64,000 nt of DNA from an uncultured Sunxiuqinia sp. (GTDB taxonomy: Bacteria; Bacteroidota; Bacteroidia; Bacteroidales; Prolixibacteraceae), in NCBI RefSeq assembly GCF_947495665.1, contig NZ_CANLZV010000012.1, forward strand, positions 1 through 64,000, read 5' to 3'. A program made the translations under genes and the position numbers. The notes beneath the pieces are model-generated. The model saw only the letters and a program-made list of their open reading frames with translations. It had not been told where the DNA came from and did no database searches. Numbering within the stretch: the stretch's first letter is position 1; each line of letters starts with the position of its first letter. Of the stretch, positions 17,760-26,347 are shown in pieces.

Positions 17760-17963
17760 AGGTAAAAAATTGGTATGTATAAATTTACAAAACAGTGTCA
17801 GCTTAGGCAACATTTAGGCAACCAAATCGCAATCACATCCAATTTATTCCAATTTAAATCAATTCCCAAAAACAATAAAAAGCTCTGAAGGTATTGTTTT
17901 TGCTGACTTGCAAGAGATTATGCGGGGGTTTAGTGATTTGAAGAAATAGGTAGTTCCTACTTC

Positions 17964-17977
17964 CGTCGGGACTACAA
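17964..17977 (+). repeat. Right attachment repeat of the integrative element
   Basis: This is a second copy of CCGTCGGGACTACA, identical to the tRNA-Arg 3' end at 5032-5045. The sequence just upstream (GTAGTTCCTACTT) does not continue the tRNA, showing that only the 3' end is duplicated. Confidence 0.85.
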
Positions 17978-18010
17978 AGCCTACTGACTATCAGTGGGCT
18001 TTTGTTTTTT
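17977..18010 (+). terminator. Probable original tRNA-Arg terminator, displaced by the element
   Basis: AAAGCCTACTGA (17977-17988) pairs with TCAGTGGGCTTT (17992-18003), giving 12 bp with one G-T pair and a 3-nt loop, followed by TGTTTTTTG. It abuts the right attachment repeat exactly as a terminator would follow a tRNA gene, so it is likely the pre-insertion terminator. Confidence 0.8.
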
Positions 18011-18867
18011 GCCCCCGCTATTGCACCCTCTTGTGGGTTGGGTTTAGTCAATAGTTCTACAAGTTGTCTCGAATTGTAGCATAAAACTAATGATTAAAAA
18101 TTTCTTCTTGTGTCTTGCTCAAATATTTCTCAAGAAACAATGGATTTATAGATGAAATTACCGGGGGGGGGTGTTTTCCCATGTTGTAAAATTTCATATT
18201 CTGAATATAGCAGGTTGGCGTGCTTTTAATACAAATGATTTGTGTTTTCTATTGAAGTAGAAACTAGAATAATATAATGGCTGATATTACACATAGATTA
18301 GGAGTGTCTACAATAGCCGTCCATCGTATAATGCTGAATATTATAGTTGCTTAGGTATTGATTTTTAGCATCTTTCTTTTGAAGCGTTTGTTAGGGGAGA
18401 GATACCCATTATGATATAATAATTTTCAAAACATATAAAGTTATTAATTATAGGTTTTCTAATTAAGTCTGTTATAGGTGTGGAAAACTTGGAGAATTTG
18501 TGTTCAAAAAATCAGCTGAAAAACCCGTGCCGTGCAATGTCGTATTATAGTATTGCTTGCTATTTCCTGAAGACTGTTGAAAAGACTAAAATCCCAGTCA
18601 TTTTAACCCACGTTTCTTCCCTCTTAACACAACCTCTTTTCCCGTTTGAGAAACTCGCTGTTTCTATAAGAATTGGACCACATTAGGAGATTTAAATAAA
18701 TGATTGTTGATCGGTTGCCCCTATTAAATCAAAGTTTGGTCATAAGCTTCGTTTGTCTTCTATTATTCTCAACTAAGAGTTTCCCAATACTCAATTTTTC
18801 CTAAATTTACTTTTTATTCTAAATTTCATACTTGGAAATTAAAAAGAACAACTTGAAAAGCTTTGAT
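18011..18867. other. Gene-free spacer between the element and the type III cluster
   Basis: About 850 bp of AT-rich DNA with no intact gene. It contains a run of nine G at 18163-18171 and a short LacI-type helix-turn-helix vestige at 18277-18354. The promoter of the downstream cluster should lie in its last 150 bp, where TAAATTT-type sequences occur, but none is a clean match. Confidence 0.5.
18277..18354 (+). pseudogene. LacI-family HTH remnant (25 codons)
   Basis: The frame reads MADITHRLGVSTIAVHRIML and then NIIVA and a stop. This closely follows the N-terminal helix-turn-helix of LacI-family repressors (typically MADIA..LGVS.STVSR.LN), but recognition positions are altered and the frame ends after 25 codons. 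It is best read as a decayed fragment. Confidence 0.5.
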
Positions 18868-20808
18868 ATGTCCGATAAACTCGATCTGCAGTCACCCGAC
18901 CTAGTGAACCAAAATATAGAGAAATTAGCCGCCCTGTTCCCCAATTGTGTCACAGAAACTGACAGCGGAAAAGCCATCGATTTCGACTTGCTGCGCCAGG
19001 AGCTGAACCACGAAGTGGTGGAAGGAACCAAAGAGCGCTACCGCCTCGAATGGCCCGGTAAGCGCGAGGCTATTGTTACGGCCAACCTGCCAACGACCAA
19101 TACCCTGCGCCCTGTCCCCGAAGAATCGGTCGATTTCGAAAACACCGAAAACCTCTACATCGAAGGCGATAACCTCGAAGTGCTCAAGCTCCTGCAGGAA
19201 AGCTACCTCGGCAAAATCAAAATGATTTACATCGACCCGCCCTACAACACGGGCAACGACTTTATTTATCGCGACAACTTTACGCAGGACTCCGACGAGT
19301 TTAAAGCCGAAAGCGGCCAGACCGACGAGCAAGGCAACCGCCTGGTACCAAACCTCGAGACCTCCGGCCGTTACCATTCCGATTGGTTAAGCATGATGTA
19401 CCCACGTTTAAAGCTGGCTCGAAATCTTTTGACGGATGATGGTGTCATTTTTATCTCGATTGATGATAATGAAGTTCATAATCTACGGAAACTTTGTGAT
19501 GAGGTGTTTGGGGAAGGGAACTTTGTAGCAAACATTATGTGGCAAAAGAAAACTTCTCCTGATGCAAGGATGAATATCAGTGCTGCTCATGATAACATTG
19601 TTGTTTATGGCAGAAACACTTTTGTCGAAAGTGGAGAGTTTAATTATTTGCCGTTAGACGCTACTCGAAAAAATAGTTTTACCAATCCTGATAATGATCC
19701 TCGTGGGGAGTGGGCTTCTGTTGATCTTACAGGACAAACAGGTAGGGCACCAAAGTCTCAGTTTTATACAATAACTACTCCAACTGGGATAAAAATGCCA
19801 CCTCCTGATGGTCGCTGTTGGGCTTTAGCTGAAGAAACGTTCAATAAACTTAGGGATGATAATCGAATTTGGTTTGGCCAAGAAGGTTCGAATCGACCAA
19901 GACTGAAAAAATTTCTATCTGAATCTAAAGGTCAGAGACCATGGACATGGTGGGATAATAAATCAGTTGGACACAATCAGGAAGGAGCTCAAGAGCTAAA
20001 ATCCCTGTTTGATGATAAAGTGATATTTGATAATCCGAAACCAACTAGGTTACTACGAAGAATTATACAACTTTCTACTAATAAAGATGATATTATTCTT
20101 GATTTTTTCTCAGGCTCTGCAACGATCGCTCATGCTTTATTTAAAGAAGAATTTGATAAGTGCCTTAATCGGAAATTCATTTTAGTGCAGTTACCTGAAG
20201 ATTTATCAGTAGGAACTAATGATTTTAAAGCTAATTCAGAGGCATACAAAGCAGGCTACAAAACCATTTGCGAAATTGGCAAAGAACGCATCCGCCGCGC
20301 TGGTAAAAAAATACAAAGTGAGCTGGAAGACAGGCAACAAAAGGAATCCGGAAAACTTGATTTTGACAACTCGAAACTCGAAACTCGAAACTCAAAACCG
20401 GATTTCGGTTTCCGTGTCTTCCGCCTCGACTCCTCCAACATGCAGGACGTCTATTACCGCCCGCAGGATTACAACCAAGGGATGATGGATCTCTTTGCCG
20501 ATAACCTCAAACCCGGGCGCACCGCCATGGATTTGGTAACACAAGTAATGCTCGATTGGGGCTTGCCGCTCTCACTTAAAATCGAGGAAGTGGAATTGGC
20601 CGGTAAAACCATCTACAAAGTAGCCGCCAACAGCCTCTACTGTTGTTTCGATGCCGGTATCAACGAAGCCTTTGCCAAAGAAGTAGCCAAAGAGCAACCC
20701 CTGCGCATTGTTTTCCGCGACAGTTCCTTCGCTAACGATACCGCCAAAGAAAACGTGAAACAATTACTCAAGCAATTGAGTCCCGATACGGAGATGCGGG
20801 TAATCTAA
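18868..20808 (+). CDS. mod: Type III restriction-modification methyltransferase subunit (Mod)
   Basis: The start is set at the ATG at 18868 (MSDKLDLQSPDLVNQNIEKL), the usual Mod N-terminus; a TTG further up is less likely. The 646-residue protein methylates adenine and supplies target recognition for the complex with Res. The catalytic DPPYNTG is near residue 122, before the SAM-binding motif I DFFSGSA near 411, the beta-class order typical of type III Mod. The segment between them holds the target-recognition domain. Codon and base composition are GC-rich up to about 19380, AT-rich from there to about 20230, then GC-rich again, pointing to a swapped central block. Four copies of a 7-bp repeat lie at 20368-20395. 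It is the first gene of a plus-strand cluster. Confidence 0.93.
   Translation: MSDKLDLQSPDLVNQNIEKLAALFPNCVTETDSGKAIDFDLLRQELNHEVVEGTKERYRLEWPGKREAIVTANLPTTNTLRPVPEESVDFENTENLYIEGDNLEVLKLLQESYLGKIKMIYIDPPYNTGNDFIYRDNFTQDSDEFKAESGQTDEQGNRLVPNLETSGRYHSDWLSMMYPRLKLARNLLTDDGVIFISIDDNEVHNLRKLCDEVFGEGNFVANIMWQKKTSPDARMNISAAHDNIVVYGRNTFVESGEFNYLPLDATRKNSFTNPDNDPRGEWASVDLTGQTGRAPKSQFYTITTPTGIKMPPPDGRCWALAEETFNKLRDDNRIWFGQEGSNRPRLKKFLSESKGQRPWTWWDNKSVGHNQEGAQELKSLFDDKVIFDNPKPTRLLRRIIQLSTNKDDIILDFFSGSATIAHALFKEEFDKCLNRKFILVQLPEDLSVGTNDFKANSEAYKAGYKTICEIGKERIRRAGKKIQSELEDRQQKESGKLDFDNSKLETRNSKPDFGFRVFRLDSSNMQDVYYRPQDYNQGMMDLFADNLKPGRTAMDLVTQVMLDWGLPLSLKIEEVELAGKTIYKVAANSLYCCFDAGINEAFAKEVAKEQPLRIVFRDSSFANDTAKENVKQLLKQLSPDTEMRVI
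20368..20395 (+). repeat. Heptanucleotide tandem repeat inside mod
   Basis: Three perfect units of AACTCGA and a fourth with one change (AACTCAA) occupy 28 bp in frame with mod, encoding NSKLETRNSK. Seven is not a multiple of three, so gain or loss of one unit would shift the frame and truncate the C-terminal quarter of Mod. The tract falls in a linker-like region after the methylase motifs. Confidence 0.8.
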
Positions 20809-20833
20809 AACGAACAATAGGAAATGGAGTGGT

Positions 20834-21535
20834 ATGAGTGAATTTAAAGCGAATATTTTAGAGTGGAGCCGGAATGTAGTTGCATATTGTCACGAGGTGG
20901 CTATGACCCCGGAATACGATATGGACCTTTCGTTCTATGCTTTTCAATCGTTGCCCAAAGAGCAACCGGAGCTGTTAATCCTTGGGATCAACCCGGCAGA
21001 ACAATTTTCCTATGCTGATCAGTATGAAAATCCGGTATGGCATTTAACAGAGGCAAAGCAAATGACGCCAGAGGTACTATTAGCTGGAAATCCGTTTTAC
21101 CACGAACATAAGAACTGGACAATTTGGAAAAATTTACAGAAGTCTTTTGCACAACAAGAGATGCAGCAGATTTTAGAGGAAAGCATGTATATGAATTTTG
21201 TCTATTTCAACTCACCGAATATCGAGGATTTGTTAAATCGTCGGTACGGAGCAACAGCATTTAAAAAATGTGCCGAATTTTCGCTTGGTCTCATTACCCG
21301 AATTGTAAAACCTAAGAATATATTGTGTCTCGGTACTGCCGGGTGTTTCGACTATTTGCCGATTACAAGTAACGGTGATAGCTGTTTGTTGCGCGATTCC
21401 CGGAGGTTGCTTTTGAAAGGCAAATTAGACGATATTAAAGCATTCGGAATTCCACATCCGTCGGGGGCACATCTTGCTGATAAAAAGAGGGTGCAAATAG
21501 GGGAGATTCTTAAACATGAAATTCTAGGGAAATAA
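20834..21535 (+). CDS. Uracil-DNA-glycosylase-fold protein
   Basis: This 233-residue protein has the bookend motifs of the UDG superfamily. ELLILGINPAEQF near residues 46-58 corresponds to the GxNPG-like motif 1, and FGIPHPSGAH near 213-222 corresponds to the HPS motif 2. Between them is a Rossmann-like region including PKNILCLGTAGC. Members remove damaged or modified bases, but some act on other substrates or only bind DNA. It sits between mod (25 bp upstream) and the AlbA_2 gene (3 bp downstream), which indicates co-transcription. A base-excising enzyme within a restriction cluster could target modified phage DNA, but that is inference. The exact UDG family is not determined. Confidence 0.65.
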   Translation: MSEFKANILEWSRNVVAYCHEVAMTPEYDMDLSFYAFQSLPKEQPELLILGINPAEQFSYADQYENPVWHLTEAKQMTPEVLLAGNPFYHEHKNWTIWKNLQKSFAQQEMQQILEESMYMNFVYFNSPNIEDLLNRRYGATAFKKCAEFSLGLITRIVKPKNILCLGTAGCFDYLPITSNGDSCLLRDSRRLLLKGKLDDIKAFGIPHPSGAHLADKKRVQIGEILKHEILGK

Positions 21536-21538
21536 GAT

Positions 21539-23185
21539 ATGGCTTTACCAATCAATATACACGATCTAATCCATGGTCAGACGGTCGAATGGGAGCGCCT
21601 GGAGTTCAAGCAAGGTTGGAATCCGGAAGATGTCATTCATTCCATCTGTGCCTTTGCTAACGATATTCACAATTGGGGCGGTGGCTATATCATCATAGGC
21701 GTTGACGAACAGAAGGGGCAGCCGGTGTTGCCCCCGCATGGGTTGCAGGCCAATCAGCTCGATGCCATTCAGGGAAAGATCATCCAACTCGCGAATCAAG
21801 TTCAACCGGCCTATTTCCCAATCGTTCAACCGTATGTCATCGACGACAAACATATTCTGGTACTCTGGTGCCCTGCCGGTGATAATCGGCCCTATTCGGC
21901 GCCGGACTCCCTGGGGAAATCAACTTCCCGAAATTATTACGTCCGCATTGGTTCCAGAAGCCTGGTGGCAAAAGGCGATCACTTACGTCAACTGAACGAA
22001 TTAGCCGCACGAATCCCTTTTGACGATCGCGTGAACAATCAGGCTGCGATGAATGATTTGGATCTGGGTACCATCCGTTCGTTTTTACAGGAAATAAAAA
22101 GTGACTTGTTCGACGAGAGTGCCCGAATGCCATTTCCCGACCTGTGTAAAACCATGCACATCGTCCGGGGGCCGACTGAGGATTGCCGTCCCGTCAATGT
22201 TGGGCTACTTTTCTTCTCGAAACAACCGGAAAAATTTTTCAGGCGTTGCTGGATTGAATTGGTCTGGCACCAGGATGGTTCAGGTAGAAATTTCAAGGAG
22301 TATTATTTTAAAGGCCCTTTGCATCAGCAATTACGCGATACATTATCCTTTCTTAAAACCAATATTATTGGTGAAAGGGTCGTAAAACACCCAGATCGGG
22401 CGGAAGCAGATCGCTTTGTTAACTTCCCTTTCGACGCAGTAGAGGAAGCTTTGTCAAATGCGGTCTACCACAAAAGCTACGAGCTGGGCTCGCCCATTGA
22501 AGTGCAGGTGTGGCCGGATAAGATCGAAATTTTGAGTTTCCCGGGACCGGTACCACCGGTGAATGCCGAAATCCTGAAAACACAACGAAGAATTGTTGCC
22601 CGGGAATACCGGAACCGCCGGATTGGTGACTTCCTGAAAGAGCTAAAATTGACAGAAGGTCGTGGTACCGGCTTTCCAACCATTTACGATGCGATGGAAA
22701 GAAATGGTTCCCCAGCTCCTTTGTTTGAGACCAATGAGCAAAGTACGCATGTGTTGGTAACGCTTCCGGTACATCCTTTTAATGAACTTGTTGTCCAATC
22801 CGGCAAACAAGTAGCTAGCCAAGCTAATATGTTTTCATTTAAGGATATAGAAGACGTTATGGCTTATGCTAACGGAACTACTAACGGAGCTACTAACGGA
22901 GCTACTAACGGAGCTACTAACGAAGTGATGGCTATTCTGAATGAGCAAATACATGAGCGAGTAGTAGAGATGCTAACGCTCTTAATTAATAAGATGAAAA
23001 GGGCAGATTTATTTGCCCGAATGAATTTAACCAATCAGACTTATAATCGCGAAAAATACTTAGATCCCTTGCTGGAAGCTGGTTGGGTGATCAAGGAGTT
23101 CCCCGAGGATAGAACGAATCCCAATCAAAGATATCAAACAACAGAAGCGGGGATGCGATTACTGAATTTACTGAATCAACAGTGA
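21539..23185 (+). CDS. AlbA_2 / GHKL-like ATPase protein with C-terminal winged helix
   Basis: This 548-residue protein begins with an AlbA_2 (Schlafen-type) domain. WERLEFKQGWNPEDVIHSIC, then FANDIHNWGGGYIIIGVDEQ, and YYVRIGSRS are characteristic. A HATPase_c_4-type region follows around residues 270-390 (FPFDAVEEALSNAVYHKSYE, EGRGTGFPTIYDAMERNG). A linker with tandem TNGA repeats at about 445-460 then leads to a C-terminal winged helix (LFARMNLTNQTYNREKYLDP). Proteins of this layout are often annotated as transcriptional regulators or RecG-like, but their biochemical role is uncertain. Here the gene overlaps the res start by one base (TGATG), so it is a full member of the type III operon. 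It could be a regulator of the cluster or an effector. Confidence 0.8.
   Translation: MALPINIHDLIHGQTVEWERLEFKQGWNPEDVIHSICAFANDIHNWGGGYIIIGVDEQKGQPVLPPHGLQANQLDAIQGKIIQLANQVQPAYFPIVQPYVIDDKHILVLWCPAGDNRPYSAPDSLGKSTSRNYYVRIGSRSLVAKGDHLRQLNELAARIPFDDRVNNQAAMNDLDLGTIRSFLQEIKSDLFDESARMPFPDLCKTMHIVRGPTEDCRPVNVGLLFFSKQPEKFFRRCWIELVWHQDGSGRNFKEYYFKGPLHQQLRDTLSFLKTNIIGERVVKHPDRAEADRFVNFPFDAVEEALSNAVYHKSYELGSPIEVQVWPDKIEILSFPGPVPPVNAEILKTQRRIVAREYRNRRIGDFLKELKLTEGRGTGFPTIYDAMERNGSPAPLFETNEQSTHVLVTLPVHPFNELVVQSGKQVASQANMFSFKDIEDVMAYANGTTNGATNGATNGATNEVMAILNEQIHERVVEMLTLLINKMKRADLFARMNLTNQTYNREKYLDPLLEAGWVIKEFPEDRTNPNQRYQTTEAGMRLLNLLNQQ
22871..22918 (+). repeat. 12-bp tandem repeat encoding an NGAT hinge
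   Basis: Four units of AACGGAGCTACT (the first is AACGGAACTACT) run head to tail. Twelve bases keep the frame, so unit number would change the length of the linker between the ATPase-like and winged-helix domains by four residues per unit, without loss of function. Confidence 0.9.
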
Positions 23186-26100
23186 TGAAACTACAATTTA
23201 AAGAACAACAATTCCAGATACAGGCAGTAGGCGCGGTAGTCGAATGCTTCAAAGGACAGCCGATGGCTACCCAGCATTTCACCCTTGAACGTACACGCGA
23301 TCTACAACGTCGCCAAAAAATGATGGCTGCTGGTGATACACAAGCTGCTCTGGCAATGGAGAATGAAATACTCGAGAACATCGGTTACCGAAACCGACAA
23401 CTCGCCGTTACAGAATCACAGTTGCTGGAAAATATACAAGAGGTTCAGCACACAAATGAAATTATTGCAAGTTCAAAAGTGGAGCGTCCTGCAGGCTATA
23501 AAAACGGTTACCACTTAACCATTGAAATGGAAACGGGTACTGGTAAAACCTACACCTATATTCGTACCATGTACGAGCTGCATAAACATTATGGCTGGAG
23601 CAAATTTATCATCGTTGTTCCCAGTGTTGCCATTCGCGAGGGGGTGTACAAATCCTTCGAAATTACACAGGATCACTTTCAGGAGCGTTATGGGCATAAA
23701 ATAAAACCCTTCATCTACAATTCTGCCCGGCCACAGGATATTGAAAATTTTGCAGCCGATAGCCGCATCAGTGTGATGATCATCAATACTCAGGCGTACG
23801 CCCGTCGAGGAAAAGATGCCTTGCTGATCCATAAAGAACAAGATAAGTTCGGAACCCGGGCGCCCATCCAAATTCTGGCACAAACCAATCCAATCCTGAT
23901 TATCGACGAACCACAGTCGGTTGATGGTAAGGTCTCGTTGGAAATGATGCAGCATTTTAATCCGTTGTTTACGGTGCGCTACTCGGCCACCCACAAGATT
24001 GAATACAACAAAGTATTTCGCCTCGATGCCCTTGATGCCTATAACCATAAACTGGTCAAGAAAATTCAGGTCAAAGGGATCAACCTCAAAGGTTCAACAG
24101 GGACCACCGGATATTTATATCTGGAACAAATCATCCTAAGCAGTAACAAGCCTCCCGTCGCAGTTATCGAGTACGAAAAACGCAATGGCTCCGGCGTAAA
24201 GCGAGTGCGCGAAAAGCTGAGTAAAGGAGCTAATATTTACCAGCTTTCCGGTGAAATGCCCCAGTACAAAAATTGTACGGTTCAGGAAATTGACGGCTAC
24301 TTCAACAAAATTGTTGTTAATGGCGAAGACCTTCATAGCGGTGAGGCCATGGGCGATTTGGATGAAAAAGCTTTCCGTCGGATTCAAATAAGGGAAACGA
24401 TCCTGTCGCATTTGGAGAAGGAAAAAGAACTCTACGGAAAAGGAATTAAAGTGCTGTCACTCTTCTTCATCGATTCAGTCGAAAAATACCGCAAGTACGA
24501 TGGGGACGGTAATGAGCTGTTGGGAGAATATGCCCAAATTTTTGAAGAAGAATACAATTTGATCCGTAACGAATTTATCGACCTGTTCAATCAGGAATAC
24601 AACGATTACCTGCAGAAACACAGTACCTCGGAAATACACCGGGGTTACGCACCAACATACCAGGAATACTTAAATCGCGACGAAGCCAGTCAGGTACATA
24701 ATGGCTACTTCTCCATCGATAAAAAGAACCGCTTGGTTGACCCTAAAGTGAAACGAGGTAAAGAGGATTCCGAGGACACTTCTGCCTATGACCTGATCAT
24801 GAAAAACAAAGAGCAGCTCATGAGCTTCGAGGAACCGGTACGATTTATCTTCTCGCACTCTGCTTTGAAGGAAGGATGGGATAACCCGAACGTATTCCAA
24901 ATTTGTGCGCTCAAACACGCTGAAAGTGGCAGTACAAATCGTCGCCGTCAGGAAGTGGGACGGGGAATGCGTCTATGCGTGAATAAACACGGTATTCGCC
25001 TCGACTACGACAGCATTGGAGATGAGGTACACGAAATTAACAAGCTCACAGTGGTTGCATCCGAAAGCTACGAAGCTTTTGCAAAAGGCTTACAATCCGA
25101 AATAGCCTCAACCCTGAAAGATCGTCCGCAAAAAGCCAATGTCGATTACTTTGTTGGCAAAGTCGTTAAAGATGAGAAAGGCGTTGAGATTCGAATTACG
25201 AAGGAACAGGCGAATCGCCTGAATAAAATCTTATACAAAAACGATATTATCGACGAGGATGACCGGATCACCGCTATTGGCCGTCAAATAATCGAATCTG
25301 GGAAAATCGATCTGCCCGAAGAATTCCAACCTTTCCAGACTGATGTCACCCGATTAATGAAATCAGTTTATTCTGGCGAACCGTTCAAACCGGAGGACGA
25401 GCGGGGCGCAGTCAAGGTTTCTGTCAATCAGAACTTCCATAAGAAGGAATTTCAGGAACTCTGGAATAAGATCAACTTGAAAACGATCTACGAGGTTAAT
25501 TTCAATTCAGAAAAACTGATTAGTGATAGCATCAATAAAATAAATGCAGACCTGCATATTTCAGATCGAATTTATGAGGTAAAAAGTGGTGAGTTGCTGG
25601 AAACAACCAAGGAGGAACTGGAAAATAAAGAAGCTTTCAAAGAAACACGCCGGGCAACCAAAAAACTCAATACCGATATTTACACGAATACGGCTTACGA
25701 TATCGTCGGCGAAATTGTCAATAAAACCAATCTGACCCGTCGTTCGGTGGTAGCAATTCTGAAGGGAATCAAGGAACAGCAATTCTACTTGGTACGCAAA
25801 AATCCGGAGGAGTTTATCGCCAAATCTGCCGGCCTGATCAACGAGGTAAAAGCCAGTTTGATCATCAACAATATCGTGTATCACAAAACAGAAGGGCGGC
25901 ACGATGCCCATACCATTTTTACAAACGATAAATCAGCCTTGCGTCAGTCTGAAATGCTGAAACGACACATTTACGACTACCTGATTACCGATTCCCAGGT
26001 AGAGCAGAAGTTTGCCGAAGCACTGGAGAACAGCGAGGAGGTAACGGTTTATGCGAAGCTCCCGAAGAGCTTTCATATTACAACGCCAGTGGCCAACTAC

Positions 26101-26319
26101 TCACCCGATTGGGCAATCGTATTTGATAAAGAAAAAGTCCGCCATATCTATTTTGTGGCCGAAACCAAAGGTTCCGAAAAAGATATGGATTTGAAAGGTA
26201 TTGAGGCTCTAAAAATTCACTGTGCCACCAAGCATTTCGATGAAATTAGTGATGGATTGGTGAAATACCATAAATTGAGCAGCTACGAAAAAATGCTCGA
26301 AATAGTACAGGTTAAATAG
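23185..26319 (+). CDS. res: Type III restriction endonuclease subunit (Res)
   Basis: The start is placed at the ATG at 23185 overlapping the previous stop (TGATG); the GTG one codon earlier is less likely. The 1044-residue protein is a superfamily 2 helicase-nuclease. Walker A is METGTGKTYT near residue 115, Walker B is the DEPQ variant in ILIIDEPQSVDG near 240, SATH near 270 is motif III, and RRRQEVGRGMRLCV near 585 is motif VI. The C-terminal PD-(D/E)XK nuclease shows PDWAIVF near 973 and ETKG near 991. With Mod it cuts DNA having two inversely oriented unmodified sites. Length and motif set are complete, so it is predicted to be active. Confidence 0.93.
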   Translation: MKLQFKEQQFQIQAVGAVVECFKGQPMATQHFTLERTRDLQRRQKMMAAGDTQAALAMENEILENIGYRNRQLAVTESQLLENIQEVQHTNEIIASSKVERPAGYKNGYHLTIEMETGTGKTYTYIRTMYELHKHYGWSKFIIVVPSVAIREGVYKSFEITQDHFQERYGHKIKPFIYNSARPQDIENFAADSRISVMIINTQAYARRGKDALLIHKEQDKFGTRAPIQILAQTNPILIIDEPQSVDGKVSLEMMQHFNPLFTVRYSATHKIEYNKVFRLDALDAYNHKLVKKIQVKGINLKGSTGTTGYLYLEQIILSSNKPPVAVIEYEKRNGSGVKRVREKLSKGANIYQLSGEMPQYKNCTVQEIDGYFNKIVVNGEDLHSGEAMGDLDEKAFRRIQIRETILSHLEKEKELYGKGIKVLSLFFIDSVEKYRKYDGDGNELLGEYAQIFEEEYNLIRNEFIDLFNQEYNDYLQKHSTSEIHRGYAPTYQEYLNRDEASQVHNGYFSIDKKNRLVDPKVKRGKEDSEDTSAYDLIMKNKEQLMSFEEPVRFIFSHSALKEGWDNPNVFQICALKHAESGSTNRRRQEVGRGMRLCVNKHGIRLDYDSIGDEVHEINKLTVVASESYEAFAKGLQSEIASTLKDRPQKANVDYFVGKVVKDEKGVEIRITKEQANRLNKILYKNDIIDEDDRITAIGRQIIESGKIDLPEEFQPFQTDVTRLMKSVYSGEPFKPEDERGAVKVSVNQNFHKKEFQELWNKINLKTIYEVNFNSEKLISDSINKINADLHISDRIYEVKSGELLETTKEELENKEAFKETRRATKKLNTDIYTNTAYDIVGEIVNKTNLTRRSVVAILKGIKEQQFYLVRKNPEEFIAKSAGLINEVKASLIINNIVYHKTEGRHDAHTIFTNDKSALRQSEMLKRHIYDYLITDSQVEQKFAEALENSEEVTVYAKLPKSFHITTPVANYSPDWAIVFDKEKVRHIYFVAETKGSEKDMDLKGIEALKIHCATKHFDEISDGLVKYHKLSSYEKMLEIVQVK

Positions 26320-26347
26320 CGAAGTAAAGAAACGAAAGTATAAAGGA

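Larger units (their letters stand above)
5032..17977. mobile_element. Integrative element in tRNA-Arg(CCT), about 12.9 kb
   Basis: The element is bounded by 14-bp direct repeats. A complete tRNA gene is at the left end and a tRNA 3' fragment at the right end, where an integrase gene lies immediately inside. The fragment at the right is followed by a hairpin terminator that probably served the tRNA gene before insertion. Cargo is a DUF6266 gene, decayed sequence, a two-gene restriction-modification locus, and a leftward module of putative replication protein, helix-turn-helix protein, unknown protein and integrase. No conjugation genes are visible, so it would need help to move between cells. 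Boundaries are read directly; mobility is inferred. Confidence 0.8.

Noticed and set aside
17854-18051. 65-codon minus-strand frame across the right attachment site.
   Set aside because: It reads through the att repeat and terminator hairpin, which explain the sequence better.
18480-18686. 68-codon plus-strand frame upstream of mod.
   Set aside because: No homology recognised, atypical codon use and no neighbouring gene. Likely chance.
20256-20485. Frames of 61 and 88 codons overlapping the repeat in mod.
   Set aside because: Shadows of the mod reading frame extended by the AACTCGA repeat.
21539-23185. RecG-like DNA helicase, a common automatic label for AlbA_2/HATPase proteins.
   Set aside because: There is no Walker A helicase motif. 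The ATPase-like region is of the HATPase_c type.
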